64,000 nt of DNA from Azolla caroliniana (taxonomy: Eukaryota > Polypodiophyta), in the NCBI GenBank assembly GCA_043228905.1, contig JBHGNT010000026.1, positions 124,001 through 188,000 of the forward strand. The letters run 5' to 3'. Numbering within the stretch: position 1 is the stretch's first letter; every line of letters starts with the position of its first letter. The notes under the pieces were generated by a model. That model was not told the origin of the DNA and did no database searches. It worked only from the letters and a program-made list of their open reading frames with translations. Made by a program: the position numbers and the translations under genes. This document shows positions 11,931-24,770 of this stretch, in pieces.

Positions 11931-14900
11931 TCGAAGCTAACAACGCTAGCTATGATATGGAATTACAAAATCAAGATTTTGAAACTCCAGGCGAGAGACA
12001 TGACGAAATTACCAAATTTGAGGAGTGAGGTTGGAAGAGCGCGTGAGTGAATTAAAATGTTCATACCTGGCTCGTGTGATATCGGATTTTTGTGTTCAAA
12101 CATGCGAATCGAAGCTAACAACGCTAGCTGTGATATGGGCTTAAAAAATCAAGATTTTGAAACTCAGGTCGAGAGACATGACGAAATTACCAACTTTGAG
12201 GAGTGAGTTGAGATGAGCCCTTGAGTATATTAAAATGGTCATACCTAGCGAGTGTGATATCGGATTTTTGTGTTCAAACATGCGAATCGAAGCCAACAAC
12301 GCTAGCTATGATATGGAATTAAAAAATCAAGATTTTGAAACTCAGGTCGAGAGACATGACGAAATTAGCAAATTTGAGGAGTGAGTTGAGAGGAGCCCTT
12401 GAGTAAATTAAAATGGTCATACCTAGCGAGTGTGATATCGGATTTTTGTGTTCAAACATGCGAATCGAAGCTAACAACGCTAGCTATGACATGGAATTAA
12501 AAAATCAACATTTTGAAACTCAGGTCGAGAGACATGACGAAATTACCAAATTTGAGGAGGGAGTTAAGAAGAGCTATTAGGTAAATTAAAATGTTCATAC
12601 CTGGCTCGTGTGATATCAGATTTTTGTGTTCAAACATGCGAATCGAAGCTAACAACGCTAGCTATGATATAGAATTAAAAAATCAAGATTTTGACACTCA
12701 GGTCGAGAGACATGACGAAATTACCAAATTTGAGGAGTGAGTTGAGAGGAGCCCTTGAGTAAATTAAAATGTTCATACCTAGCGAGTGTGATATCGGAAT
12801 TTTGTGTTCAAACATGCGAATCAAACCTAACAACGCTAGCTATGATCTAGAATTAAAAAAGGAAGATTTTGAAACTCAGGTCGAGAGTCATGACGGAATT
12901 AGCAAATTTGAGGAGTGAGTTGAGAGGAGCCCTTGAGTAAATTAAAAGGGTCATACCTAGCGAGTGTGATATCGGATTTTTGTGTACAAACATGCGAATC
13001 GAAGCTAACAACGCTAGCTATCATATGGAATTGAAAAATCAAGATTTTGAAACTCAGGTCGAGAGATATGACGAAATTAGCAAATTTGAGGAGTGAGTTG
13101 AGAGAAGCCCTTGAGTAAATTAAAATGTTCATACCTAGCGAGTGTGATATCGGAATTTTGTGTACAAACATGCGAATCGAAGCTAACAACGCTAGCTATG
13201 ATATGGAATTGAAAAATCAAGATTTTGAAACTCAGGTCGAGAGACATGACGAAATTAGCAAATTTGAGGAGTGAGTTGAGAGGAGCCCTTGAGTAAATAA
13301 AAATGTTCATACCTAGCTCGTGTGATATCGGATTTTTGTGTTCAAACATGCGAATCGAAGCTAACAACGCTAGCTATGATATGGAATTACAAAATCAAGA
13401 TTTTGAAACTCCAGGCGAGAGACATGACGAAATTACCAAATTTGAGGAGTGAGGGTGAAAGAGCGCGTGAGTGAATTAAAATGTTCATACCTGGCTCGTG
13501 TGATATCGGATTTTTGTGTTCAAACATGCGAATCGAAGCTAACAACGCTAGCTATGATATGGACTTAAAAAATCAAGATTTTGACACTCAGGTCGAGAGA
13601 CATGACGAAATTACCAACTTTGAGGAGTGAGTTGAGATGAGCCCTTGAGTATATTAAAATGGTCATACCTAGCGAGTGTGATATCGGATTTTTGTGTTCA
13701 AACATGCGAATCGAAGCCAACAACGCTAGCTATGATATGGAATTAAAAAATCAAGATTTTGAAACTCAGGTCGAGAGACATGACGAAATTAGCAAATTTG
13801 AGGAGTGAGTTGAGAGGAGCCCTTGAGTAAATTAAAATGTTCATACCTAGCGAGTGTGATATCGGATTTTTGTGTACAAACATGCGAATCGAAGCTAACA
13901 ACGCTAGCTATGACATGGAATTAAAAAATCAAGATTATGAAACTCAGGTCGAGAGACATGACGAAATTACCAAATTTGAGGAGGGAGTTAAGAAGAGCTA
14001 TTAGGTAAATTAAAATGTTCATACCTGGCTCGTGTGATATCGGATTTTTGTGTTCAAACATGCGAATCGAAGCTAACAACGCTGGCTATGATATAGAATT
14101 AAAAAATCAAGATTTTGACACTCAAGTCGAGAGACATGACGAAATTACCAAATTTGAGGAGTGAGTATAGAGGAGCCCTTGAGTAAATTAAAATGTTCAT
14201 ACCTAGCGAGTGTGATATCGGAATTTTGTGTACAAACATGCGAATCGAAGCTAACAACGCTAGCTATGATATGGAATTGAAAAATCAAGATTTTGAAACT
14301 CAGGTCGAGAGACATGACGAAATTAGCAAATTTGAGGAGTGAGTTGAGAGGAGCCCTTGAGTAAATAAAAATGTGCATACCTAGCTCGTGTGATATCGGA
14401 TTTTTGTGTTCAAACATGCGAATCGAAGCTAACAACGCTAGCTATGATATGGAATTACAAAATCAAGATTTTGAAACTCCAGGTGAGAGACATGACGAAA
14501 TTACCAAATTTGAGGAGTGAGGTTGGAAGAGCGCGTGAGTGAATTAAAATGTTCATACCTGGCTCGTGTGATATCGGATTTTTGTGTTCAAACATGCGAA
14601 TCGAAGCTAACAACGCTAGCTGTGATATGGACTTAAAAAATCAAGATTTTGAAACTCAGGTCGAGAGACATGACGAAATTACCAACTTTGAGGAGTGAGT
14701 TGAGATGAGCCCTTGAGTATATTAAAATGGTCATACCTAGCGAGTGTGATATCGGATTTTTGTGTTCAAACATGCGAATCGAAGCCAACAACGCTAGCTA
14801 TGATATGGAATTAAAAAATCAAGATTTTGAAACTCAGGTCGAGAGTCATGACGGAATTAGCAAATTTGAGGAGTGAGTTGAGAGGAGCCCTTGAGTAAAT

Positions 14901-17630
14901 TAAAATGTTCATACCTAGCGAGTGTGATATCGGAATTTTGTGTACAAACATGCGAATCGAAGCTAACAACGCTAGCTATGATATGGAATTGAAAAATCAA
15001 GATTTTGAAACTCAGGTCGAGAGACATGACGAAATTACCAAATTTGAGGAGTGAGTTGAGAGGAGCCCTTGAGTAAATAAAAATGTTCATACCTAGCTCG
15101 TGTGATATCGGATTTTTGTGTTCAAACATGCGAATCGAAGCTAACAACGCTAGCTATGATATGGAATTACAAAATCAAGATTTTGAAACTCCAGGCGAGA
15201 GACATGACGAAATTACCAAATTTGAGGAGTGAGGTTGGAAGAGCGCGTGAGTGAATTAAAATGTTCATACCTGGCGCGTGTGATATCGGATTTTTGTGTT
15301 CAAACATGCGAATCGAAGCTAACAACGCTAGCTATGATATGGACTTAAAAAATCAAGATTTTGAAACTCAGGTCGAGAGACATGACGAAATTACCAACTT
15401 TGAGGAGTGAGTTGAGATGAGCCCTTGAGTATATTAAAATGGTCATACCTAGCGAGTGTGATATCGGATTTTTGTGTTCAAACATGCGAATCGAAGCCAA
15501 CAACGCTAGCTATGATATGGAATTAAAAAATCAAGATTTTGAAACTCAGGTCGAGAGACATGACGAAATTAGCAAATTTGAGGAGTGAGTTGAGAGGAGC
15601 CCTTGAGTAAATTAAAATGGTCATACCTAGCGAGTGTGATATCGGATTTTTGTGTACAAACATGCGAATCGAAGCTAACAACGCTAGCTATGACATGGAA
15701 TTAAAAAATCAAGATTATGACACTCAGGTCGAGAGACATGACGAAATTACCAAATTTGAGGAGTGAGTTGAGAGGAGCCCTTGAGTAAATAAAAATGTTC
15801 ATACCTAGCTCGTGTGATATCGGATTTTTGTGTTCAAACATGCGAATCGAAGCTAACAACGCTAGCTATGATATGGAATTACAAAATCAAGATTTTGAAA
15901 CTCCAGGCGAGAGACATGACGAAATTACCAAATTTGAGGAGTGAGGTTGGAAGAGCGCGTGAGTGAATTAAAATGTTCATACCTGGCTCGTGTGATATCG
16001 GATTTTTGTGTTCAAACATGCGAATCGAAGCTAACAACGCTAGCTGTGATATGGGCTTAAAAAATCAAGATTTTGAAACTCAGGTCGAGAGACATGACGA
16101 AATTACCAACTTTGAGGAGTGAGTTGAGATGAGCCCTTGACTATATTAAAATGGTCATACCTAGCGAGTGTGATATCGGATTTTTGTGTTCAAACATGCG
16201 AATCGAAGCCAACAACGCTAGCTATGATATGGAATTAAAAAATCAAGATTTTGAAACTCAGGTCGAGAGACATGACGAAATTAGCAAATTTGAGGAGTGA
16301 GTTGAGAGGAGCCCTTGAGTAAATTAAAATGGTCATACCTAGCGAGTGTGATATCGGATTTTTGTGTACAAACATGCGAATCGAAGCTAACAACGCTAGC
16401 TATGACATGGAATTAAAAAATCAAGATTATGACACTCAGGTCGAGAGACATGACGAAATTACCAAATTTGAGGAGTGAGTTGAGAGGAGCCCTTGAGTAA
16501 ATAAAAATGTTCATACCTAGCTCGTGTGATATCGGATTTTTGTGTTCAAACATGCGAATCGAAGCTAACAACGCTAGCTATGATATGGAATTACAAAATC
16601 AAGATTTTGAAACTCCAGGCGAGAGACATGACGAAATTACCAAATTTGAGGAGTGAGGTTGGAAGAGCGCGTGAGTGAATTAAAATGTTCATACCTGGCT
16701 CGTGTGATATCGGATGTTTGTGTTCAAACATGCGAATTGAAGCTAACAACGCTAGCTATGATATGGACTTAAAAAATCAAGATTTTGAAACTCAGGTCGA
16801 GAGACATGACGAAATTACCAACTTTGAGGAGTGAGTTGAGATGAGCCCTTGAGTATATTAAAATGGTCATACCTAGCGAGTGTGATATCGGATTTTTGTG
16901 TTCAAACATGCGAATCGAAGCCAACAACGCTAGCTATGATATGGAATTAAAAAATTAAGATTTTGAAACTCAGGTCGAGAGACATGACGAAATTAGCAAA
17001 TTTGAGGAGTGAGTTGAGAGGAGCCCTTGAGTAAATTAAAATGGTCATACCTAGCGAGTGTGATATCGGATTTTTGTGTACAAACATGCGAATCGAAGCT
17101 AACAACGCTAGCTATGACATGGAATTAAAAAATCAAGATTATGACACTCAGGTCGAGAGACATGACGAAATTACCAAATTTGAGGAGTGAGTTGAGAGGA
17201 GCCCTTGAGTAAATAAAAATGTTCATACCTAGCTCGTGTGATATCGGATTTTTGTGTTCAAACATGCGAATCGAAGCTAACAACGCTAGCTATGATATGG
17301 AATTACAAAATCAAGATTTTGAAACTCCAGGCGAGAGACATGACGAAATTACCAAATTTGAGGAGTGAGGTTGGAAGAGCGCGTGAGTGAATTAAAATGT
17401 TCATACCTGGCTCGTGTGATATCGGATTTTTGTGTTCAAACATGCGAATCGAAGCTAACAACGCTAGCTGTGATATGGGCTTAAAAAATCAAGATTTTGA
17501 AACTCAGGTCGAGAGACATGACGAAATTACCAACTTTGAGGAGTGAGTTGAGATGAGCCCTTGACTATATTAAAATGGTCATACCTAGCGAGTGTGATAT
17601 CGGATTTTTGTGTTCAAACATGCGAATCGA
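11931..17630 (+). repeat. 35-monomer block, copy 2 (pairs with 5,691-11,400)
   Basis: This is the downstream partner of the 5,691-11,400 block. Monomer order is preserved through the tetramer run, which here occupies 15,131 to about 17,630. Copy-specific changes include atgggc in place of atggac near 12,136, 16,050 and 17,474, cggatgtttg at about 16,711, and ttgactatat in place of ttgagtatat near 16,136 and 17,561. The end of this block overlaps the start of the 6-monomer repeat. No gene is seen. Confidence 0.8.
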
Positions 17631-19425
17631 AGCTAACAACGCTAGCTATGATATGGAATTACAAAATCAAGATTTTGAAACTCCAGGCGAGAGACATGAC
17701 GAAATTACCAAATTTGAGGAGTGAGGTTGGAAGAGCGCGTGAGTGAATTAAAATGTTCATACCTGGCTCGTGTGATATCGGATGTTTGTGTTCAAACATG
17801 CGAATTGAAGCTAACAACGCTAGCTATGATATGGACTTAAAAAATCAAGATTTTGAAACTCAGGTCGAGAGACATGACGAAATTACCAACTTTGAGGAGT
17901 GAGTTGAGATGAGCCCTTGAGTATATTAAAATGGTCATACCTAGCGAGTGTGATATCGGATTTTTGTGTTCAAACATGCGAATCGAAGCCAACAACGCTA
18001 GCTATGATATGGAATTAAAAAATTAAGATTTTGAAACTCAGGTCGAGAGACATGACGAAATTAGCAAATTTGAGGAGTGAGTTGAGAGGAGCCCTTGAGT
18101 AAATTAAAATGGTCATACCTAGCGAGTGTGATATCGGATTTTTGTGTACAAACATGCGAATCGAAGCTAACAACGCTAGCTATGACATGGAATTAAAAAA
18201 TCAAGATTATGACACTCAGGTCGAGAGACATGACGAAATTACCAAATTTGAGGAGTGAGTTGAGAGGAGCCCTTGAGTAAATAAAAATGTTCATACCTAG
18301 CTCGTGTGATATCGGATTTTTGTGTTCAAACATGCGAATCGAAGCTAACAACGCTAGCTATGATATGGAATTACAAAATCAAGATTTTGAAACTCCAGGC
18401 GAGAGACATGACGAAATTACCAAATTTGAGGAGTGAGGTTGGAAGAGCGCGTGAGTGAATTAAAATGTTCATACCTGGCTCGTGTGATATCGGATTTTTG
18501 TGTTCAAACATGCGAATCGAAGCTAACAACGCTAGCTGTGATATGGGCTTAAAAAATCAAGATTTTGAAACTCAGGTCGAGAGACATGACGAAATTACCA
18601 ACTTTGAGGAGTGAGTTGAGATGAGCCCTTGACTATATTAAAATGGTCATACCTAGCGAGTGTGATATCGGATTTTTGTGTTCAAACATGCGAATCGAAG
18701 CTAACAACGCTAGCTATGATATGGAATTACAAAATCAAGATTTTGAAACTCCAGGCGAGAGACATGACGAAATTACCAAATTTGAGGAGTGAGGTTGGAA
18801 GAGCGCGTGAGTGAATTAAAATGTTCATACCTGGCTCGTGTGATATCGGATTTTTGTGTTCAAACATGCGAATTGAAGCTAACAACGCTAGCTATGATAT
18901 GGACTTAAAAAATCAAGATTTTGAAACTCAGGTCGAGAGACATGACGAAATTACCAACTTTGAGGAGTGAGTTGAGATGAGCCCTTGAGTATATTAAAAT
19001 GGTCATACCTAGCGAGTGTGATATCGGATTTTTGTGTTCAAACATGCGAATCGAAGCCAACAACGCTAGCTATGATATGGAATTAAAAAATCAAGATTTT
19101 GAAACTCAGGTCGAGAGACATGACGAAACTAGCAAATTTGAGGAGTGAGTTGAGAGGAGCCCTTGAGTAAATTAAAATGGTCATACCTAGCGAGTGTGAT
19201 ATCGGATTTTTGTGTACAAACATGCGAATCGAAGCTAACAACGCTAGCTATGACATGGAATTAAAAAATCAAGATTATGACACTCAGGTCGAGAGACATG
19301 ACGAAATTACCAAATTTGAGGAGTGAGTTGAGAGGAGCCCTTGAGTAAATAAAAATGTTCATACCTAGCTCGTGTGATATCGGATTTTTGTGTTCAAACA
19401 TGCGAATCGAAGCTAACAACGCTAG
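16563..19425 (+). repeat. Hexamer HOR, 1,068-bp unit, two copies plus a partial third
   Basis: Units at about 16,563-17,630 and 17,631-18,698, and a partial one to about 19,425, repeat the same six-monomer order. Markers spaced exactly 1,068 bp apart include the cggatgtttg variant near 16,711 and 17,779, the gattatgacac monomer at 17,143, 18,211 and 19,279, and the ttgactatat variant near 17,561 and 18,629. The third unit has reverted or never had two of the private variants (cggatttttg in place of cggatgtttg near 18,847, and aatcaag in place of aattaag near 19,088). The unit appears to be the tetramer extended by two monomers. No gene is seen. Confidence 0.8.
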
Positions 19426-20400
19426 CTATGACATGGAATTAAAAAATCAAGATTATGAAACTCAGGTCGAGAGACATGACGAAATTACCACATTTGAGGA
19501 GGGAGTTAAGAAGAGCTATTAGGTAAATTAAAATGTTCATACCTGGCTCGTGTGATATCGGATTTTTGTGTTCAAACATGCGAATCGAAGCTAACAACGC
19601 TAGCTGTGATATGGACTTAAAAAATCAAGATTTTGAAACTCAGGTCGAGAGACATGACGAAATTACCAACTTTGAGGAGTGAGTTGAGATGAGCCCTTGA
19701 GTATATTAAAATGGTCATACCTAGCGAGTGTGATATCGGATTTTTGTGTACAAACATGCGAATCGAAGCTAACAACGCTAGCTATGATATGGAATTGAAA
19801 AATCAAGATTTTGAAACTCAGGTCGAGAGACATGACGAAATTAGCAAATTTGAGGAGTGAGTTGAGAGGAGCCCTTGAGTAAATAAAAATGTGCATACCT
19901 AGCTCGTGTGATATCGGATTTTTGTGTACAAACATGCGAATCGAAGCTAACAACGCTAGCTATGATATGGAATTAAAAAATCAAGATTTTGACACTCAGG
20001 TCGAGAGACATGACGAAATTACCACATTTGAGGAGGGAGTTAAGAAGAGCTATTAGGTAAATTAAAATGTTCATACCTGGCTCGTGTGATATCGGATTTT
20101 TGTGTTCAAACATGCGAATCGAAGCTAACAACGCTGGCTATGATATAGAATTAAAAAATCAAGATTTTGACACTCAGGTCGAGAGACATGACGAAATTAC
20201 CAAATTTAAGGAGTGAGTTGAGAGGAGCCCTTGAGTAAATTAAAATGTTCATACATAGCGAGTGTGATATCGGATTTTTGTGTACAAACATGCGAATCGA
20301 AGCTAACAACGCTAGCTATGATATGGAATTAAAAAATCAAGATTTTGAAACTAAGGTCGAGAGACATGACGAAATTACCAAATTTGAGGAGGGAGTTGAG
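19426..20400 (+). repeat. Transition segment between hexamer and modular HOR domains
   Basis: About five and a half monomers here fit neither neighbouring HOR. Two copies three monomers apart (19,487 and 20,021) share the otherwise rare accacattt variant, which suggests a local 534-bp relationship. A monomer with taaggagtgag near 20,208 and one with gcgatgatct near 20,494, just past the end, carry private changes. No gene or inserted element is seen. Confidence 0.6.
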
Positions 20401-23400
20401 AGGGGCCCTTGAGTAAATAAAAATGTTCATACCTAGCGAGTGTGATATCGGAATTTTGTGTTCAAACATGCGAATCGAAGCTAACAACGCTAGCGATGAT
20501 CTAGAATTAAAAAAGAAAGATTTTGAAACTCAGGTCGAGAGTCATGACGGAATTAGCAAATTTGAGGAGTGAGTTGAGAGGAGCCCTTGAGTAAATTAAA
20601 ATGGTCATACCTAGCGAGTGTGATATCGGATTTTTGTGTACAAACATGCGAATCGAAGCTAACAACGCTAGCTATCATATGGAATTGAAAAATCAAGATT
20701 TTGAAACTCAGGTCGAGAGACATGACGAAATTAGCAAATTTGAGGAGTGAGTTGAGAGAAACCCTTGAGTAAATTAAAATGTTCATACCTAGCGAGTGTG
20801 ATATCGGAATTTTGTGTACAAACATGCGAATCGAAGCTAACAACGCTAGCTATGATATGGAATTGAAAAATCAAGATTTTGAAACTCAGGTCGAGAGACA
20901 TGACGAAATTAGCAAATTTGAGGAGTGAGTTGAGAGGAGCCCTTGAGTAAATAAAAATGTTCATACCTAGCTCGTGTGATATCGGATTTTTGTGTACAAA
21001 CATGCGAATCGAAGCTAACAACGCTAGCTATGACATGGAATTAAAAAATCAAGATTATAAAACTCAGGTCGAGAGACATGACGAAATTACCAAATTTGAG
21101 GAGGGAGTTAAGAAGAGCTATTAGGTAAATTAAAATGTTCATACCTGGCTCGTGTGATATCGGATTTTTGTGTTCAAACATGCGAATCGAAGCTAACAAC
21201 GCTAGCTATGATATAGAATTAAAAAATCAAGATTTTGACACTCAGGTCGAGAGACATGACGAAATTACCAAATTTGAGGAGTGAGTTGAGAGGAGCCCTT
21301 GAGTAAATTAAAATGTTCATACATAGCGAGTGTGATATCGGATTTTTGTGTACAAACATGCGAATCGAAGCTAACAACGCTAGCTATGATATAGAATTAA
21401 AAAATCAAGATTTTGACACTCAGGTCGAGAGACATGACGAAATTACCAAATTTGAGGAGTGAGTTGAGAGGAGCCCTTGAGTAAATTAAAATGTTCATAC
21501 ATAGCGAGTGTGATATCGGATTTTTGTGTACAAACATGCGAATCGAAGCTAACAACGCTAGCTATGATATGGAATTAAAAAATCAAGATTTTGACACTCA
21601 GGTCGAGAGACATGACGAAATTACCAAATTTGAGGAGTGAGTTGAGAGGAGCCCTTGAGTAAATTAAAATGGTCATACCTAGCGAGTGTGATATCGGATT
21701 TTTGTGTACAAACATGCGAATCGAAGCTAACAACGCTAGCTATGACATGGAATTAAAAAATCAAGATTATGAAACTCAGGTCGAGAGACATGACGAAATT
21801 ACCAAATTTGAGGAGGGAGTTAAGAAGAGCTATTAGGTAAATTAAAATGTTCATACCTGGCTCGTGTGATATCGGATTTTTGTGTTCAAACATGCGAATC
21901 GAAGCTAACAACGCTAGCTATGATATAGAATTAAAAAATCAAGATTTTGACACTCAGGTCGAGAGACATGACGAAATTACCAAATTTGAGGAGTGAGTTG
22001 AGAGGAGCCCTTGAGTAAATTAAAATGTTCATACATAGCGAGTGTGATATCGGATTTTTGTGTACAAACATGCGAATCGAAGCTAACAACGCTAGCTATG
22101 ATATGGAATTAAAAAATCAAGATTTTGAAACTAAGGTCGAGAGACATGACGAAATTACCAAATTTGAGGAGGGAGTTGAGAGGGGCCCTTGAGTAAATAA
22201 AAATGTTCATACCTAGCGAGTGTGATATCGGAATTTTGTGTTCAAACATGCGAATCGAAGCTAACAACGCTAGCTATGATCTAGAATTAAAAAAGCAAGA
22301 TTTTGAAACTCAGGTCGAGAGTCATGACGGAATTACCAAATTTGAGGAGTGAGTTGAGAGGAGCCCTTGAGTAAATTAAAATGGTCATACCTAGCGAGTG
22401 TGATATCGGATTTTTGTGTACAAACATGCGAATCGAAGCTAACAACGCTAGCTATGATATGGAATTGAAAAATCAAGATTTTGAAACTCAGGTCGAGAGA
22501 CATGACGAAATTAGCAAATTTGAGGAGTGAGTTGAGAGAAGCCCTTGAGTAAATTAAAATGTTCATACCTAGCGAGTGTGATATCGGAATTTTGTGTACA
22601 AACATGCGAATCGAAGCTAACAACGCTAGCTATCATATGGAATTGAAAAATCAAGATTTTGAAACTCAGTTCGAGAGACATGACGAAATTAGCAAATTTG
22701 AGGAGTGAGTTGAGAGAAGCCCTTGAGTAAATAAAAATGTTCATACCTAGCTCGTGTGATATCGGATTTTTGTGTACAAACATGCGAATCGAAGCTAACA
22801 ACGCTAGCTATGACATGGAATTAAAAAATCAAGATTATGAAACTCAGGTCGAGAGACATGACGAAATTACCAAATTTGAGGAGGGAGTTAAGAAGAGCTA
22901 TTAGGTAAATTAAAATGTTCATACCTGGCTCGTGTGATATCGGATTTTTGTGTTCAAACATGCGAATCGAAGCTAACAACGCTAGCTATGATATAGAATT
23001 AAAAAATCAAGATTTTGACACTCAGGTCGAGAGACATGACGAAATTACCAAATTTGAGGAGTGAGTTGAGAGGAGCCCTTGAGTAAATTAAAATGTTCAT
23101 ACATAGCGAGTGTGATATCGGATTTTTGTGTACAAACATGCGAATCGAAGCTAACAACGCTAGCTATGATATGGAATTAAAAAATCAAGATTTTGAAACT
23201 AAGGTCGAGAGACATGACGAAATTACCAAATTTGAGGAGGGAGTTGAGAGGGGCCCTTGAGTAAATAAAAATGTTCATACCTAGCGAGTGTGATATCGGA
23301 ATTTTGTGTTCAAACATGCGAATCGAAGCTAACAACGCTAGCTATGATCTAGAATTAAAAAAGCAAGATTTTGAAACTCAGGTCGAGAGTCATGACGGAA

Positions 23401-23699
23401 TTACCAAATTTGAGGAGTGAGTTGAGAGGAGCCCTTGAGTAAATTAAAATGTTCATACCTAGCGAGTGTGATATCGGATTTTTGTGTACAAACATGCGAA
23501 TCGAAGCTAACAACGCTAGCTATGATATGGAATTGAAAAATCAAGATTTTGAAACTCAGGTCGAGAGACATGACGAAATTAGCAAATTTGAGGAGTGAGT
23601 TGAGAGAAGCCCTTGAGTAAATTAAAATGTTCATACCTAGCGAGTGTGATATCGGAATTTTGTGTACAAACATGCGAATCGAAGCTAACAACGCTAGCT

Positions 23700-24770
23700 A
23701 TGATATGGAATTAAAAAATCAAGATTTTGAAACTCAGGTCGAGAGACATGACGAAATTAGCAAATTTGAGGAGTGAGTTGAGAGGAGCCCTTGAGTAAAT
23801 AAAAATGTTCATACCTAGCTCGTGTGATATCGGATTTTTGTGTACAAACATGCGAATCGAAGCTAACAACGCTAGCTATGACATGGAATTAAAAAATCAA
23901 GATTATGAAACTCAGGTCGAGAGACATGACGAAATTACCAAATTTGAGGAGGGAGTTAAGAAGAGCTATTAGGTAAATTAAAATGTTCATACCTGGCTCG
24001 TGTGATATCGGATTTTTGTGTTCAAACATGCGAATCGAAGCTAACAACGCTAGCTATGACATGGAATTAAAAAATCAAGATTATGAAACTCAGGTCGAGA
24101 GACATGACGAAATTACCAAATTTGAGGAGGGAGTTAAGAAGAGCTATTAGGTAAATTAAAATGTTCATACCTGGCTCGTGTGATATCGGATTTTTGTGTT
24201 CAAACATGCGAATCGAAGCTAACAACGCTAGCTATGATATAGAATTAAAAAATCAAGATTTTGACACTCAGGTCGAGAGACATGACGAAATTACCAAATT
24301 TGAGGAGTGAGTTGAGAGGAGCCCTTGAGTAAATAAAAATGTTCATACCTAGCTCGTGTGATATCGGATTTTTGTGTACAAACATGCGAATCGAAGCTAA
24401 CAACGCTAGCTATGACATGGAATTAAAAAATCAAGATTATGAAACTCAGGTCGAGAGACATGACGAAATTACCAAATTTGAGGAGGGAGTTAAGAAGAGC
24501 TATTAGGTAAATTAAAATGTTCATACCTGGCTCGTGTGATATCGGATTTTTGTGTTCAAACATGCGAATCGAAGCTAACAACGCTAGCTATGACATGGAA
24601 TTAAAAAATCAAGATTATGAAACTCAGGTCGAGAGACATGACGAAATTACCAAATTTGAGGAGGGAGTTAAGAAGAGCTATTAGGTAAATTAAAATGTTC
24701 ATACCTGGCTCGTGTGATATCGGATTTTTGTGTTCAAACATGCGAATCGAAGCTAACAACGCTAGCTATG
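23700..24770 (+). repeat. Local three-monomer (534-bp) tandem duplication
   Basis: The gacatgg/gattatga monomer appears at two adjacent positions (phase 28 at 23,880 and 24,058), followed by an atagaatt/gacactc monomer. The same trio follows immediately (24,414 and 24,592, then the third). The two trios are 534 bp apart. Other cassettes of this type, such as those around 26.2-26.6 kb and 29.7-30.1 kb, contain the trio once, so this is a small duplication private to the 23,249-25,563 cassette. Confidence 0.75.
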
